A stretch of 56,336 nt of DNA from Bryobacteraceae bacterium. GTDB lineage: Bacteria; Acidobacteriota; Terriglobia; Bryobacterales; Bryobacteraceae. Each line of letters starts with the position of its first letter. Positions within the stretch are counted from its first letter, which is position 1. The notes under the pieces were generated by a model that was given only the letters and a program-made list of their open reading frames with translations, was not told where the DNA came from and ran no database searches. Location: assembly GCA_025928545.1 (NCBI GenBank), contig JAICJH010000044.1, positions 1 through 56,336 of the forward strand, written 5' to 3'. Of the stretch, positions 35,301 through 45,200 are shown in pieces. The translations under genes were made by a program, and so were the position numbers.

Positions 35301-36678
35301 GATCTTCTTCCTCTATTCGACCTGCCGGAAGTGCGAACCGGAATTCCGGGCCCTCCGCGGCCGACACCAGCCAAACTCTGCCGTCATGCGCTTCCGCAAT
35401 GGTTTTGGCGATCGCCAATCCCAAACCGGTTCCTTCAATACTGGCACTGCTGCGATTGCCGCGATAGAAACGATCGAAAACCAGGGCGCGGTCCTCTTCG
35501 GGAATCTGAGCACCTTCATTGCGAATAGCCAGAATCACTTCGCCACCCGCTTGACAGGCGGAAATCCAGATGCGCGCGCCGGCGCCGGCGTATTTCCAGG
35601 CGTTATCCAGAACCTGCGTCACCATTTGTTCGAACAGGAAACGATCGCCGCGTATGGACGGAAGCCCATCCGGAATATCCACGAGAATGACCTGTCTAGC
35701 GAGATAGCGCTTCATCTTCGCCAATACCCCGGCAACGATGGATGCAACAGCGCAATCCTCCACGCGGGGATTTGCCTGTCTGGATTGAATACGGGCCAGA
35801 TCGAGCGAATCCCGGATGAGGGAGTCCAGACGGTCGGCTTCCTCATCAATGACTTCCACCAATTCCTGGCTGTATGTTCCCGGCAAGCCATTGGACCCAC
35901 GCATCATAGACGCAGCCGCTTTGATGCACGTTAACGGAGTTCTGAAATTATGTGCCAAAGCATTCAGGATGGTGTTGCGCAGTTCTTCTCCGCGCTGCAC
36001 AGACTCAATGCGGGACCTCTCTTCGGCCGCAGTCGCGCGATCCAATACCAGGCCGATGAGGTTCACGACAGCACTCTGAACCTCAACGGATGGGTGCATG
36101 CCGAACAGCTCGACAATACCATTTTCATTGGGCGTGTGGACCACCAGAGGCTGGCCCGCGTGGGCACCGGTTACTCCAGCCTGAAACGGGTCGGATATCC
36201 CCCGTACCCGCAGAATGGCTCCGCCGCCGAAGAGCTGGACAATCTCACGGATGGCACGGGAGGCGGCTTCGCTGACGGTATCGGTGGCCAGCAGGGCAGC
36301 GCCCAACTGCTGGAGAAGCTCCATCTCCCTGCGCCGTCGCTCCGATTCTTCGGCGCGATTCTGAATTCGAACGGAGAGCTGACTGCCGGTGACCGCGGCG
36401 ATCAGCATTCCCGCGAATGTGACCGCCCCTTCGGTAGACGTGATCTGGAAACTCATCACCGAGTCGATGAAGTAAAAGCTGAATGACAGACTGGCGACAA
36501 GAGAAGTTGCGATTGCCAACACCCGGTCGCCAATAGTGGAAACGGCGAGGACGCTCACGAGGAGCAACATAGCGGCCACGGCATCTTCGCGGGGACTGAA
36601 CTCGAAAATGACTCGCGCTATGCCCCAAACGGCGGCTGCGCAGGCGACCATGCGAACGGCTCTCCAGATCAGGTTCAT
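35269..36678 (-). CDS. KdpD-like sensor histidine kinase (short form)
   Basis: The 469-residue protein has a hydrophobic N-terminal part with about four membrane segments like the DUF4118 region of KdpD, then a GAF-like domain, a HisKA domain and a HATPase domain (VTQVLDNAWKYAGAG as N-box, RNEGAQIPEE as G1, GTGLGLAIAKTIAEAHDG as G2). It lacks the large KdpD and USP N-terminal domains. The H-box reads ALAHNFRTPLT, with Asn rather than the common Asp/Glu after the His. The ATG at 36678 is used; the longer frame enters the tRNA-Ser gene. Confidence 0.87.
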   Translation of the reverse strand: MNLIWRAVRMVACAAAVWGIARVIFEFSPREDAVAAMLLLVSVLAVSTIGDRVLAIATSLVASLSFSFYFIDSVMSFQITSTEGAVTFAGMLIAAVTGSQLSVRIQNRAEESERRRREMELLQQLGAALLATDTVSEAASRAIREIVQLFGGGAILRVRGISDPFQAGVTGAHAGQPLVVHTPNENGIVELFGMHPSVEVQSAVVNLIGLVLDRATAAEERSRIESVQRGEELRNTILNALAHNFRTPLTCIKAAASMMRGSNGLPGTYSQELVEVIDEEADRLDSLIRDSLDLARIQSRQANPRVEDCAVASIVAGVLAKMKRYLARQVILVDIPDGLPSIRGDRFLFEQMVTQVLDNAWKYAGAGARIWISACQAGGEVILAIRNEGAQIPEEDRALVFDRFYRGNRSSASIEGTGLGLAIAKTIAEAHDGRVWLVSAAEGPEFRFALPAGRIEEEDHDREPNYIAD

Positions 36679-36736
36679 CGTTCGATTCACCAAGTCGGCT
36701 ATTTCCAAAGGAAAATACGACTCATTCTGGGAGGGT

Positions 36737-36826
36737 TGGCGGAGGAAGAGGGATTCGAACCCCCGAGAGCCTTTCGACTCCAACGGTTTTCAAGACCGGC
36801 GCATTCAACCGCTCTGCCATTCCTCC
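36737..36826 (-). tRNA. tRNA-Ser (TGA)
   Basis: A class II tRNA with a long variable arm. The acceptor stem is GGAGGAA with TTCCTCC. The anticodon loop CTTGAAA gives anticodon TGA. The T arm contains GTTCGAAT. Discriminator G and CCA are encoded. It lies upstream of the kinase gene on the same strand. Confidence 0.97.
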
Positions 36827-36945
36827 GTTCATTATTTTACCTGATTGCTCAAACTTACGAAGGGGTTACTATTTTTTTCGCTTTTTGGTCTTTCCCGGCA
36901 CCTGTGTCACTTAGTTGGCAAGCATGCCACCGCCCGGCGCTCATG

Positions 36946-37347
36946 TCACCAAATCGCTCGAACGTTTGATGACCGTATTCGGCCGTCGCGAGTTAATACG
37001 GGTATGCGATATAGGTGCGCGGTCGCGGCAATGATCCGGTCCGGAAGATCGGGAACGTCTTCGCGAGGGATCGCTGCCATGTTCATGGCAATATCTTGAT
37101 CGACGGGCACGTATTTGAGTACCGCCTTCGGATCGGCTACAGCGGTCTGAACGTCTGTCAATGCGGTGGCCGGGATTCTGCCCTTCTCGATCAGGTAGAC
37201 CATCTCAGCCACGCTGATGGCGGATACGCCTACCTGGTTGCCGTCAGCAACTGCGGCATCTATGAACGCGGAGGCGGCACGCCCAAGCCGCGGATCGGAG
37301 AAGAGGTACCAGAGTGTAGCGTGCGTATCGGCGATTGCGACGACCAT
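36946..37347 (-). CDS. vapC: VapC-type PIN-domain toxin
   Basis: The 133-residue protein is a PIN-domain nuclease: AIADTHATLWYL with the first Asp, SAISVAEMVYLIEKG with a conserved Glu, and DLPDRIIAATAHLYRIPVLT with further acidic residues, followed by TRDGRI. VapC toxins cut RNA (often tRNA or rRNA) with Mg2+. Its ATG directly abuts the antitoxin stop (TAAATG), the usual antitoxin-toxin coupling. Confidence 0.85.
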   Translation of the reverse strand: MVVAIADTHATLWYLFSDPRLGRAASAFIDAAVADGNQVGVSAISVAEMVYLIEKGRIPATALTDVQTAVADPKAVLKYVPVDQDIAMNMAAIPREDVPDLPDRIIAATAHLYRIPVLTRDGRIRSSNVRAIW

Positions 37348-37620
37348 TTAGAAATCGGAACGCGGAAAATTAGCGAGCATCTCCGCGCGATTCTGATCGA
37401 TCTCGTCAGCTGATGGAGCAGGGCCGTATTTTGCGAGAAGGCCGCGCAGGGACCGTGTCGGCTCTTTTCCGGCAGCCTCGGCAGCCGCCTCGGAGAAGAT
37501 TCCTCCGAGAGCCTCACGCACGAGGGCGTCCAGCGAGACACCCCGGGCACGAGCTGCTGCGACGAGCATCGCTTCCTCTTGCGGCTCCAGTGGCAAAGTG
37601 AGCGTCATGAACACTTTCAT
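37348..37620 (-). CDS. Antitoxin of the VapC pair
   Basis: The 90-residue protein starts MKVFMTLTLPLEPQEE and has a short N-terminal strand and a helix pattern (LEPQEEAMLVAAARARGVSL) compatible with a ribbon-helix-helix-like DNA-binding part. A C-terminal tail (RAEMLANFPRSDF) could wrap the toxin. GGTGG precedes the ATG at 37620; ATG at 37608 is an alternative. Antitoxins of this type bind the toxin and repress their own promoter. Confidence 0.75.
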   Translation of the reverse strand: MKVFMTLTLPLEPQEEAMLVAAARARGVSLDALVREALGGIFSEAAAEAAGKEPTRSLRGLLAKYGPAPSADEIDQNRAEMLANFPRSDF

Positions 37621-37704
37621 TATGCCACCGGCGGATTCCGGCAAAATACTGAAAGAACCAGGAAAGGCAGTCAATACAAGGCGAGAGCCGGTGGCGATTA
37701 CTCG

Positions 37705-38220
37705 TCAGCCCAATGAAGCGTAATTACTGCTGAAGTAGACGAGCGGTTTTCCCTCGCGGCAGCCGGCGCGCTCTACCTGGCCTATCAGCGCGATGTGATC
37801 GCCGGCTTCGAACCAGCGGTTTGTGGAACATTCCAGATGCGCCAGCGCACCTCGGATCAGTGGGGCGCCCGATTCGGCACGATGCCACTCCACCCCTTGA
37901 AAGCGGCTTTCGGAGGGCTTGGAGAACCTGCGCGAATGATGCTCCTGATCGCAGGCCAGCACGTTGACAGCGAAGTGTCGGCTGTGTAAAAAATGGCCTA
38001 GAACTTTGCTTCGCAGATCGAGGCAGACCATCACCAGCGGCGGGTTGAGCGATAGCGAGGTAAACGAACTGATCGTGACGCCATGTGGTTGCCCATCCGC
38101 ATCAATCACCGCGATGACCGTCACGCCGGTCGGAAACCGTCCGCAGACGCGCCGGTAAACAAGCGCATCTGCCGGTTCGAGAACCGGGGACAAAACCTCC
38201 GCTTCCAGCCTGGGAGTCAT
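37705..38220 (-). CDS. Flavin reductase (two-component monooxygenase/halogenase partner type)
   Basis: The 171-residue protein fits the flavin_reduct/HpaC-like family: YRRVCGRFPTGVTVIAVIDA, VTISSFTSLSLNPPLVMVCL, FAVNVLACDQEHHSRRFSKP, and the terminal GKPLVYFSSNY. These enzymes reduce FMN or FAD with NAD(P)H and release the reduced flavin to a partner oxygenase or halogenase. The halogenase-like gene is 39 bases upstream on the same strand, which makes it the obvious partner. It is the last gene of the four-gene operon. Confidence 0.88.
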   Translation of the reverse strand: MTPRLEAEVLSPVLEPADALVYRRVCGRFPTGVTVIAVIDADGQPHGVTISSFTSLSLNPPLVMVCLDLRSKVLGHFLHSRHFAVNVLACDQEHHSRRFSKPSESRFQGVEWHRAESGAPLIRGALAHLECSTNRWFEAGDHIALIGQVERAGCREGKPLVYFSSNYASLG

Positions 38221-38259
38221 GAGAGCCTGACAATTTGTGTCCGGGCGGGAATAAAAGTT

Positions 38260-39831
38260 TCATCCGCGGTCGGGCTGAAAATTACACCGCTCGATCAAAC
38301 GGCGGATGTCGGCTTGAGACGCCCCTCCCACTTTATGTGCGGCGCGGAACAAGTCCTCCGGATCCGCGGGAAACCAGTTGCGGCGGGTTTCTTCACCGAG
38401 TCCCGCTACATTCAAGGGTTCGATGGCGAGAAGAATTGCTGTCCTGAGGTCGCTGCGCTCAGCCTCGGTTCGCGACTCGCGCGCCTGTTGGCAGAGCCGT
38501 GTAAAGTCCGGTCCGTACACCGGGTCGTCGCAGAGAAGAAAGGATGAAGCCAGATCGTGACGATTGAGCCGACGGGCCGTTTCCGCAAAACTGGCCGCGG
38601 CGAAATACAGGAACGACACGGATACGAACGTCGGAAAGTCGGCCATCGTGGCATAAAGTGCACCGATCAACTGTGCCGTCGCCTGAAGTTCCCTGCTGGT
38701 TTGGGCCGCATAGGCTTCGATGCGAACGTTGAAGTCCGGTGCGTCCCAGGCGTTGCTGACAATCTCACCCAAACGCGAAACGCCGAGCAAAGTGAGCGGA
38801 AAACCGGTCGAGAGGAGCGGATCGATAAATGCGGCGGCCGATGGCAGCATCGCCCAACGGCGACCGGCCATTGTCTCGCTCAGGAACGATAGGCCGCGGG
38901 CATGCACGAACGGGAGTTCTGGCGGGGCATCCGCGAACTGCCCGCGGACCCCAGGGAGAAGATCCATGAGGCGTTGCCATGCCGCGCCGCCTTCGCTGAA
39001 CCGCAGGCGATTCGCGACATCGTCGGTGGCTGCGACTCCGGCGCTGGTCAGTCCGTTGTTGAAAGGCAGCACCCAAATCCAGCCGCCATCGAAGACGTGA
39101 TGCAGAGCGGCGTCGTCGGGCGGGTACGGAGGAATTTCGGCGGAACCTTCGGGCTGCCGGATACCGAACGGCGCCACACTGGAGAAGTGAGTGTAGAGTC
39201 CCTGCGTTTTCGGAAAGCCCGGAAATTCGAGCTCACGCAGGTTTAGAGCCCGGTGGAGGAAGCCGCGCGGGCCGGTTGCATCTACCAGAAAACTGCCTTG
39301 AAAGACCATGCGTTCGCCGCAGCGTTCACCCTCGACGACCACGCCGTTATCCGTTTCTTCCATTGTGGAGAGCGCGACCTGGTCAAGATAATCGACCCCT
39401 ATCGACTGCGCTTCCTGGAGGACGAAATGATCGAAATCGGCGCGGTACCAATGAGTGTCGGCAATCGCATCGTTCGGGCTGGCGGCAACCAGTAGTTGCT
39501 CTTCGCGACTGCACGCATTCGAAGACTGCGCGCCGAGCGTGTGGTGGTAAAAACTGAAGCCGCGCTTCAGACCGCACGCGAGCTCGGGATTAGTTTGCTG
39601 CCAGGTTCCCCATTTCGTCAGGGGCTTGAGATGCGGGAGATCGTAGCGTTCGGATATTTCTTCCAGCAGAAGGTTGGAAAGCGGTGTAGTGGATTCACCA
39701 ATGGCGAAGCGCGGATGTGTTCCCTTCTCGATCAGCAGAACGGATTTGCCGGCTCGCTTCGCAATCATGGCGAGCAGCGAGCCACCGAACCCGGAGCCGG
39801 CGATCAGAAGGTCGTAGTGTTTCAAACTCAC
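38260..39831 (-). CDS. FAD-dependent halogenase/monooxygenase-like enzyme
   Basis: The ~523-residue protein has the GxGxxG FAD motif (LLIAGSGFGGSLLAM) at the N-terminus and GESTTP near residue 48. Near residue 253 it has GGWIWVLPF, matching the WxWxIP motif of flavin-dependent halogenases. Near residue 337 it has FIDPLLSTG, matching their Fx-Px-Sx-G motif. Such enzymes use FADH2 from a separate reductase, present two genes away in position but adjacent here, to halogenate or hydroxylate electron-rich substrates. Catalytic Lys/Glu equivalents could not be assigned, so hydroxylation is possible. GTG at 39831 is chosen because it forms a GTGA overlap with the radical SAM stop; TTG at 39837 is the alternative. 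Confidence 0.78.
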   Translation of the reverse strand: MSLKHYDLLIAGSGFGGSLLAMIAKRAGKSVLLIEKGTHPRFAIGESTTPLSNLLLEEISERYDLPHLKPLTKWGTWQQTNPELACGLKRGFSFYHHTLGAQSSNACSREEQLLVAASPNDAIADTHWYRADFDHFVLQEAQSIGVDYLDQVALSTMEETDNGVVVEGERCGERMVFQGSFLVDATGPRGFLHRALNLRELEFPGFPKTQGLYTHFSSVAPFGIRQPEGSAEIPPYPPDDAALHHVFDGGWIWVLPFNNGLTSAGVAATDDVANRLRFSEGGAAWQRLMDLLPGVRGQFADAPPELPFVHARGLSFLSETMAGRRWAMLPSAAAFIDPLLSTGFPLTLLGVSRLGEIVSNAWDAPDFNVRIEAYAAQTSRELQATAQLIGALYATMADFPTFVSVSFLYFAAASFAETARRLNRHDLASSFLLCDDPVYGPDFTRLCQQARESRTEAERSDLRTAILLAIEPLNVAGLGEETRRNWFPADPEDLFRAAHKVGGASQADIRRLIERCNFQPDRG

Positions 39832-40748
39832 TGGCAACCTGTACAGGATATGGGCGGCCGCAACTCCTGTGTGAGGTTCATGTGGCGCATTCTTTCTGTG
39901 CGATCATTCCGGCAGAACTGACACGCGGCGGCTGCGTTTACATCCCAAAGATCGACAAAGACGCGGCCCCGGCGAAGGTTCAGGCCGTACTCAAAGGCAT
40001 CTTCCAGAGAATTCAAGCGCGGCAGCGAGAATCCGCGAGTCGGAATTAACGTAACGGCGGTGGCTCCGCAATCAAAAGCAAAATCGACTGAGCGCGCAGC
40101 CCATTCGACGGCTTCCTCTTCCGCCATGAACGGCGGTTTCACGAGGACAAAGACCCGGAGATCCATTCCGTTGTTTCGCAGGAAATCGGCGGCAGTCGAG
40201 AATTGTGCCAGTGTCATCCGTTTATTGAGCTTTGGCAAAATTTCCGGATGGACGGTTTCGAGGCCCATGGCGATTTCGAGCGGCGCCTGAAGCATATCCC
40301 GGAACCGCAGGCACGATTCGACGGTGAGCGAGGGGTGATTCTCGACAATCACGCGTTCAAACGATTTCACTCGTTCCGCGATGGCGGCGAAGTCTTCTGC
40401 CGGAATCGCGCGCGGATCGAAGAAGCTGCCGCTGTTATAGAGCTTGATCTGGCGCGCGGCGGGCAAACGAGTCAGAGCGTAATCGATCTGAGCCGGAATG
40501 GCGCCAACGGGAACCGTTTCAGTGAGAGTGTTCTTCCACAGATCGCACATCAGGCAGCGCCAGGGACATTCGCGATTGGTGAGAAAAAGCGTAGCGATGG
40601 GTACCCGCTCGCCTTCCTTCGAATACTCGTCTTCGACAAAAAAAGCCCACGGACGATGAGGATCGAGCGGCGCGGGGGCTCGATCCGGCCGCCGCGCCAG
40701 AATCCAACGGTCTCTTTCGGCGGGCGAGTCGGGATAGAGGGACAGCAT
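39828..40748 (-). CDS. Radical SAM protein with extra C-terminal Cys pairs
   Basis: The 306-residue protein has the radical SAM cluster motif CPWRCLMC (Cys61, 65, 68) and a following beta/alpha pattern (QIKLYNSGSFFD, VIVENHPSLT, EIAMGLETVHPEIL). The ECPWRCLMCDLW context resembles the COG1244-type Fe-S oxidoreductases related to archaeosine synthase. Near the C-terminus two CxxC pairs occur (Cys276/279 and Cys302/305), which could hold an auxiliary cluster. The substrate is unknown. GGGAGG lies just before the ATG. It is 11 bases after the asparagine-synthetase-like gene and overlaps the halogenase-like gene. Confidence 0.83.
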   Translation of the reverse strand: MLSLYPDSPAERDRWILARRPDRAPAPLDPHRPWAFFVEDEYSKEGERVPIATLFLTNRECPWRCLMCDLWKNTLTETVPVGAIPAQIDYALTRLPAARQIKLYNSGSFFDPRAIPAEDFAAIAERVKSFERVIVENHPSLTVESCLRFRDMLQAPLEIAMGLETVHPEILPKLNKRMTLAQFSTAADFLRNNGMDLRVFVLVKPPFMAEEEAVEWAARSVDFAFDCGATAVTLIPTRGFSLPRLNSLEDAFEYGLNLRRGRVFVDLWDVNAAAACQFCRNDRTERMRHMNLTQELRPPISCTGCQ

Positions 40749-40759
40749 TTGCCTCCCGC

Positions 40760-42079
40760 TTATTTATAGAGCGATAAAAACTGCCGGCGATACTCCGCTT
40801 CGCGGAACGGGAGTTTCTCGCGCAGGGAATCCTTCGAAATCGCGCCATGCTGAAAACGGCGTTTCGGGAAAACCGGCATTTGAAGACCTGTTACCGCTTT
40901 GACTCCGCGGCTGACGATTTCGCCTTTCAGTTCATAGAGCCGCGGCACATCGTAGTTCGTCAATTCAATGAACGGCACGGCCTCCGCCATGGCAATCACG
41001 GAAGGCCGGGTAAATGGGCTGAAACCTGAAAAACCGAAGTGGTGGCCAGTTGCGTAAGTGCGCGTGTAGGAGCGGCTGAGGCCGCCGCTATAGGTCAGCG
41101 AGTGCTTGATCTTGCCCACTCCCCAGCCTTCCTGATACAACATCTGGTTGTTGATGACGCTGCGAATGGTGAGTTCGGGATTTTCTTCGATCGGGTAATC
41201 TTTCAGATTTTCATCGCCGCCATCGCCATCGATCAGATAACGCCAGTCGGGATAACGCTGCCGGATGCCGCGGCAAAGCGCGATTGCCATGCTGGCGGAT
41301 TCGATATCGAGCGGCTTGTAATCTTCGACGATGCGAATTGTAGCTTCGGCATCGAGCGAAGATGCTTCCGCCTGAATGGGTTCGAGGAATAGTCCGAGAT
41401 TCAGGGAATCGAGGAAGTGGCGCGCCTGCTCGACGTCGGGGCCGTCGCCAAGATCGAGAACAAAGGCTTTCAGGCGGGCGGGGCTCATACCGAGCTTGCG
41501 CATCGCGTGATACGTGAGAACAAATACACTGCCGCTGTCGATTCCGCCGGAAAAACAGACGCCGATGGGCTCGCGCTCAGGGATATGGGTCAGCCATTGT
41601 TCAATTTCCTGCGCGGCGGCGCCGATGTAGGCTTCGCCGATGCGGTCGAGATCGGGCGGCAGAGTGGCCGATTCCGGGGTGAAGAAGCGCGTGTAAACCG
41701 GGTCGGGATCGGGGCAGCCGATCAACTCCAACTGGGTGACATAGTGGGCGGGAACCATGCGGGTATAGCTGGGATGAAACTGATCGGCCAAACCTTCGGA
41801 GTTGAGCCATTCGCGAATGGTGTCTATGCGGTGGGCAACTACCAGAACGGGTCCGGCGGCGCGCTTGGCGAGGAAATAGCGCATCGGGCGATCCAGGGAT
41901 CGCGCCATTTTGACGGTTTTACCCTGCCGGGCGACCAGGGCGAAGGATCCCTGAATCTGCCGGGCGGCTTCCGGATTCCGAAAGATCAGTTCCCTGGCGT
42001 CGTCCACGGACAAGTTATAGATTTGATTGGCTTCCGGCTCAGTGAGGTCGACTACGCGCTCAATATATGCTTCCATCAT
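40760..42079 (-). CDS. Asparagine synthetase-like amide ligase lacking the glutaminase nucleophile
   Basis: The 439-residue protein carries the PP-loop ATP site CFSGGIDSGSVFVL (SGGIDS at ~177-182) and LIDGDGGDENLKDYP of the asparagine synthetase fold. The N-terminal part keeps only a remnant of the glutaminase domain (GSFALVARQGKTVKMARSLD) and has no Cys2. That suggests it uses ammonia or an internal/external amine, as in beta-lactam synthetases and lasso cyclases, rather than glutamine. At 439 residues it is shorter than a lasso cyclase. AAAGGA lies five bases before the ATG at 42079. It is the first gene of the four-gene operon. Confidence 0.8.
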   Translation of the reverse strand: MMEAYIERVVDLTEPEANQIYNLSVDDARELIFRNPEAARQIQGSFALVARQGKTVKMARSLDRPMRYFLAKRAAGPVLVVAHRIDTIREWLNSEGLADQFHPSYTRMVPAHYVTQLELIGCPDPDPVYTRFFTPESATLPPDLDRIGEAYIGAAAQEIEQWLTHIPEREPIGVCFSGGIDSGSVFVLTYHAMRKLGMSPARLKAFVLDLGDGPDVEQARHFLDSLNLGLFLEPIQAEASSLDAEATIRIVEDYKPLDIESASMAIALCRGIRQRYPDWRYLIDGDGGDENLKDYPIEENPELTIRSVINNQMLYQEGWGVGKIKHSLTYSGGLSRSYTRTYATGHHFGFSGFSPFTRPSVIAMAEAVPFIELTNYDVPRLYELKGEIVSRGVKAVTGLQMPVFPKRRFQHGAISKDSLREKLPFREAEYRRQFLSLYK

Positions 42080-42289
42080 TTCAATCCTTTGTGATTCCTG
42101 GGCACCGGCCCGTGTCAGTATTATTCCATTGTCGCCGCGTATTCGGCGCTTCGGCAACTCCCGTTCCATGAAACGCCAAGGTTCTTCAGGGCACACAGTT
42201 GGGTGGTTTCGGGCGGGTCCGCCGCGGGAGTTGGGTTTCGCGGCAGCAGGGCATAATAGTTAGATACTATTTACGGAAGAAGATTCGCA

Positions 42290-45200
42290 TTGTCAAAATA
42301 TGTTGAGATGGCTGGAGCAGGATTTCATTTCCGGCCAGATTTCCGCCGCAGAATTCTGCGCCCCGCCGCCCCGATTCTAATTCTGCTCGTCAGCAGTTCC
42401 TGTGGCAACAAAGGACTTCCCGAAGTTTCAACGGCTGCGTACAGCGACACGGTCCGGGCGTTTTATGTCGGGCTGGCTGGCTTGCAGACCGGAGCTGACG
42501 ACGCCGCGAAACAGAATCTGACTCAGGCTACTCAATCGGCACCGGGAGAACCCGCCAGTTTCGCCAATCTTGGAGTGCTTGCCCTGCGCCAGCAGGATTA
42601 CGAAGCAGCTTTCAAAGCGGCGGATCAGGCCCGTGTTCTCATGCCGGACAACAGCCGAATCGAAGAATTGCTGGGCGTGATCGAGAGCAAGCGCGGAAAG
42701 CCGGCGGAAGCGATCACCCATCTGACGAAGGCAACGGCCTCGGACGCTGGAAATGTGAAGGCGCTTTATGCCCTGGCGGAGGAGACCGAACGGCAGGGTT
42801 CCGGTAGCAGCGATGCCGATGCGCTGAAGCTTTTTTCACAGGTAATGGCAAAACGTCCGGAAAACGCGGCCGTTCTGATCCAGGTGGCACGTCTTGCGGC
42901 CAAGACCGGCGACAACGGTACTTTTCAGAACGCGCTTAACAAGCTCGCGGCGGAGTCCACTTCATGGCCGGACGAGGCAAAACAGCAAATCGACGCGATA
43001 CGGCAGGCTGCGACGGCCAATGTACGGGCTGCGGCGGTTCGGGTTGTTTTTCTGCGCAACACGCTGGTGCGGGTTTCGCAATACCGCCAGGATTTGAACG
43101 ATATTAAAACGCCGGCGGAACTGGTGAGCGACCCCTTTCCGAAGTTCCTGAAACTTCCCTCCCCCACATCCGATCCGGCACCTGCGGACACCTCGGTGCA
43201 CTTCGAAGCGGGCGCGGCTCCGAACGGATCCGCGGGCGCGCTTTGGGTAGGAGCCATTCCATTCGACGATTCCGGAAAGATGACGGTTGTTTCCGCGAGC
43301 GAGAGCAACCTCCAGACAGCGGATGGGGCGAAGGTGCCGTTTCCCGGCGGTCAGAATCTGACGGGCAACCGGAACGCGGTGCTCGGAATCGACCTGAACT
43401 ACGACTACAAGACCGATTTGGTTTTGGCGGGTTCGAAGGGCGTTCGACTCTTCGAGCAGAAAGACCCGAAGACTTTCACCGATATCACGGGGAAATCGAA
43501 GATCCCGGCCAACGTAGCCAATGGCGCCTATAACGGCGCATGGGCTTTCGATGTCGATCTGGATGGCGATCTGGATGTCGTTCTGGGCAGCGACACGGGC
43601 GCGGTTGTATTGCGGAATAACGGCGACGAAACATTCGCTGTGATTACGCCGTTTCCCGGAGCGGGAAGTCTGAAAGCTTTTACAAGCGCCGATATCGATG
43701 GCGATGGCGATCCCGATGTGGCGCTGGTCGACCGCGACGGGAAACTGCATGTGTACTCCAACGAGCGGCTGGGATCGTTTCACGAGAGGGCGTTGCCGGC
43801 GGGGCTGACTGGAAAGTTTGTGGCGCTGGCCGCCGCCGATGCGAACGACGATGGCGCGATTGACTTCGTATTGCTGAAGGACGACGGTTCGCTGATCCGG
43901 CTGTCGGACAAAGCCGAAGGGACTGACTGGGACTTCGCAGAGCTCGGCAAGGCGAGCGGCGTCAAGACGGCGGCTCTGATCGCGGCGGATTTCGATAACA
44001 ACGGGAAAGTCGATTTTCTGACTGGCGATGGCGAAATCTTTTTAGGCGGCGCGAAGGATTACACGAAGCTGGCAGCGAAGGCCGATATCGTCGCGCCTTC
44101 TGTGATGGACCTGAATGGCGACGGGCGGCTGGATATCGTGGGCCTCTCCGGTGCGGGCGCACCGGTGACGCTGGTGAATCGCGGCTCGAAAAATTATCAC
44201 TGGCAGGATATCCGGGTTCGTGCCGCGACGACGAAGGGCGATCAGCGCATTAATTCGTTCGGGGTCGGAGGCGGAGTGGAAGTTCGTGCCGGTCTGCTGC
44301 TTCAAAAGCAGGTCATCACGACCCCGCTCATTCACTTCGGCATCGGCGACCATGCAAAGGCCGATGTGGCCCGCATCGTCTGGCCGAACGGCGCGGCACA
44401 GGCGGAATTCGAACTGAAGACCGAGCAGGAGATTCTGGCGGTTCAACGGCTCAAAGGTTCGTGCCCCTGGCTTTTCGCGTGGGACGGCAATAAGATGAGC
44501 TTTGTGAAAGACGGCGCACCGTGGTCAAGCGCTCTCGGTCTGCATATTAACGCGCAGAAGGTTTCAAGCATCGGGCAAACGCAGGAATGGTTCAAGATTC
44601 CCGGCGAGAGCCTGAAGCCGCACGATGGCTATTACGATCTGCGCGTGACCGCGGAGCTTTGGGAAACCTACTACATCGACCACTACTCGCTGATGGTTGT
44701 GGATCATCCCGAGGGAAGCGAAATCTACACGGACGAGCGCTTCTCCGTCCCGGCGCCGCCGCTCACGGTTTTCAATACTGCCGAACCGCAGCCGTTTGCC
44801 AGCGCGAAGGACGATCATGGCGCGGATGTGAGCGCCGCAGTCAGAGAGCTGGATCGGAATTTTCTGGATACATTCGGTCGCGGCCCCTATCAGGGCCTGA
44901 CAAACGATCATTGGGTGGAACTGGAGTTGCCGCGGAACGCGCCGGCGAGCGGTCCGCTGTACCTGCTGGCGTCGGGTTGGGTACATCCGACCGACGCCAC
45001 GGTGAATATTGCGATCGGTCAGAACAGCATTCCGCAGCCGCAGGGTTTGAGCATTGAAGTGCCGGACGCGCAAGGGCACTGGAAGCCGGCACGCACGGGA
45101 CTTGGCTTTCCCGCGGGCAAGATGAAAACGGTGGTGTTCGATCTGAACGGTGTTTTCAAGCCGGGCGCGGAACGCAGGCTCCGTCTGCGCACCAATCTCG

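Noticed and set aside
40760..42079. AsnS-like protein as the missing lasso cyclase of the 16-20 kb locus
   Set aside because: It is over 20 kb away, about 160 residues shorter than usual lasso cyclases, and firmly within another operon.
42184..42255. 22-residue Cys-containing minus-strand frame upstream of the AsnS-like gene as a peptide substrate
   Set aside because: No ribosome binding site, no leader-like pattern, and such short frames are expected by chance.
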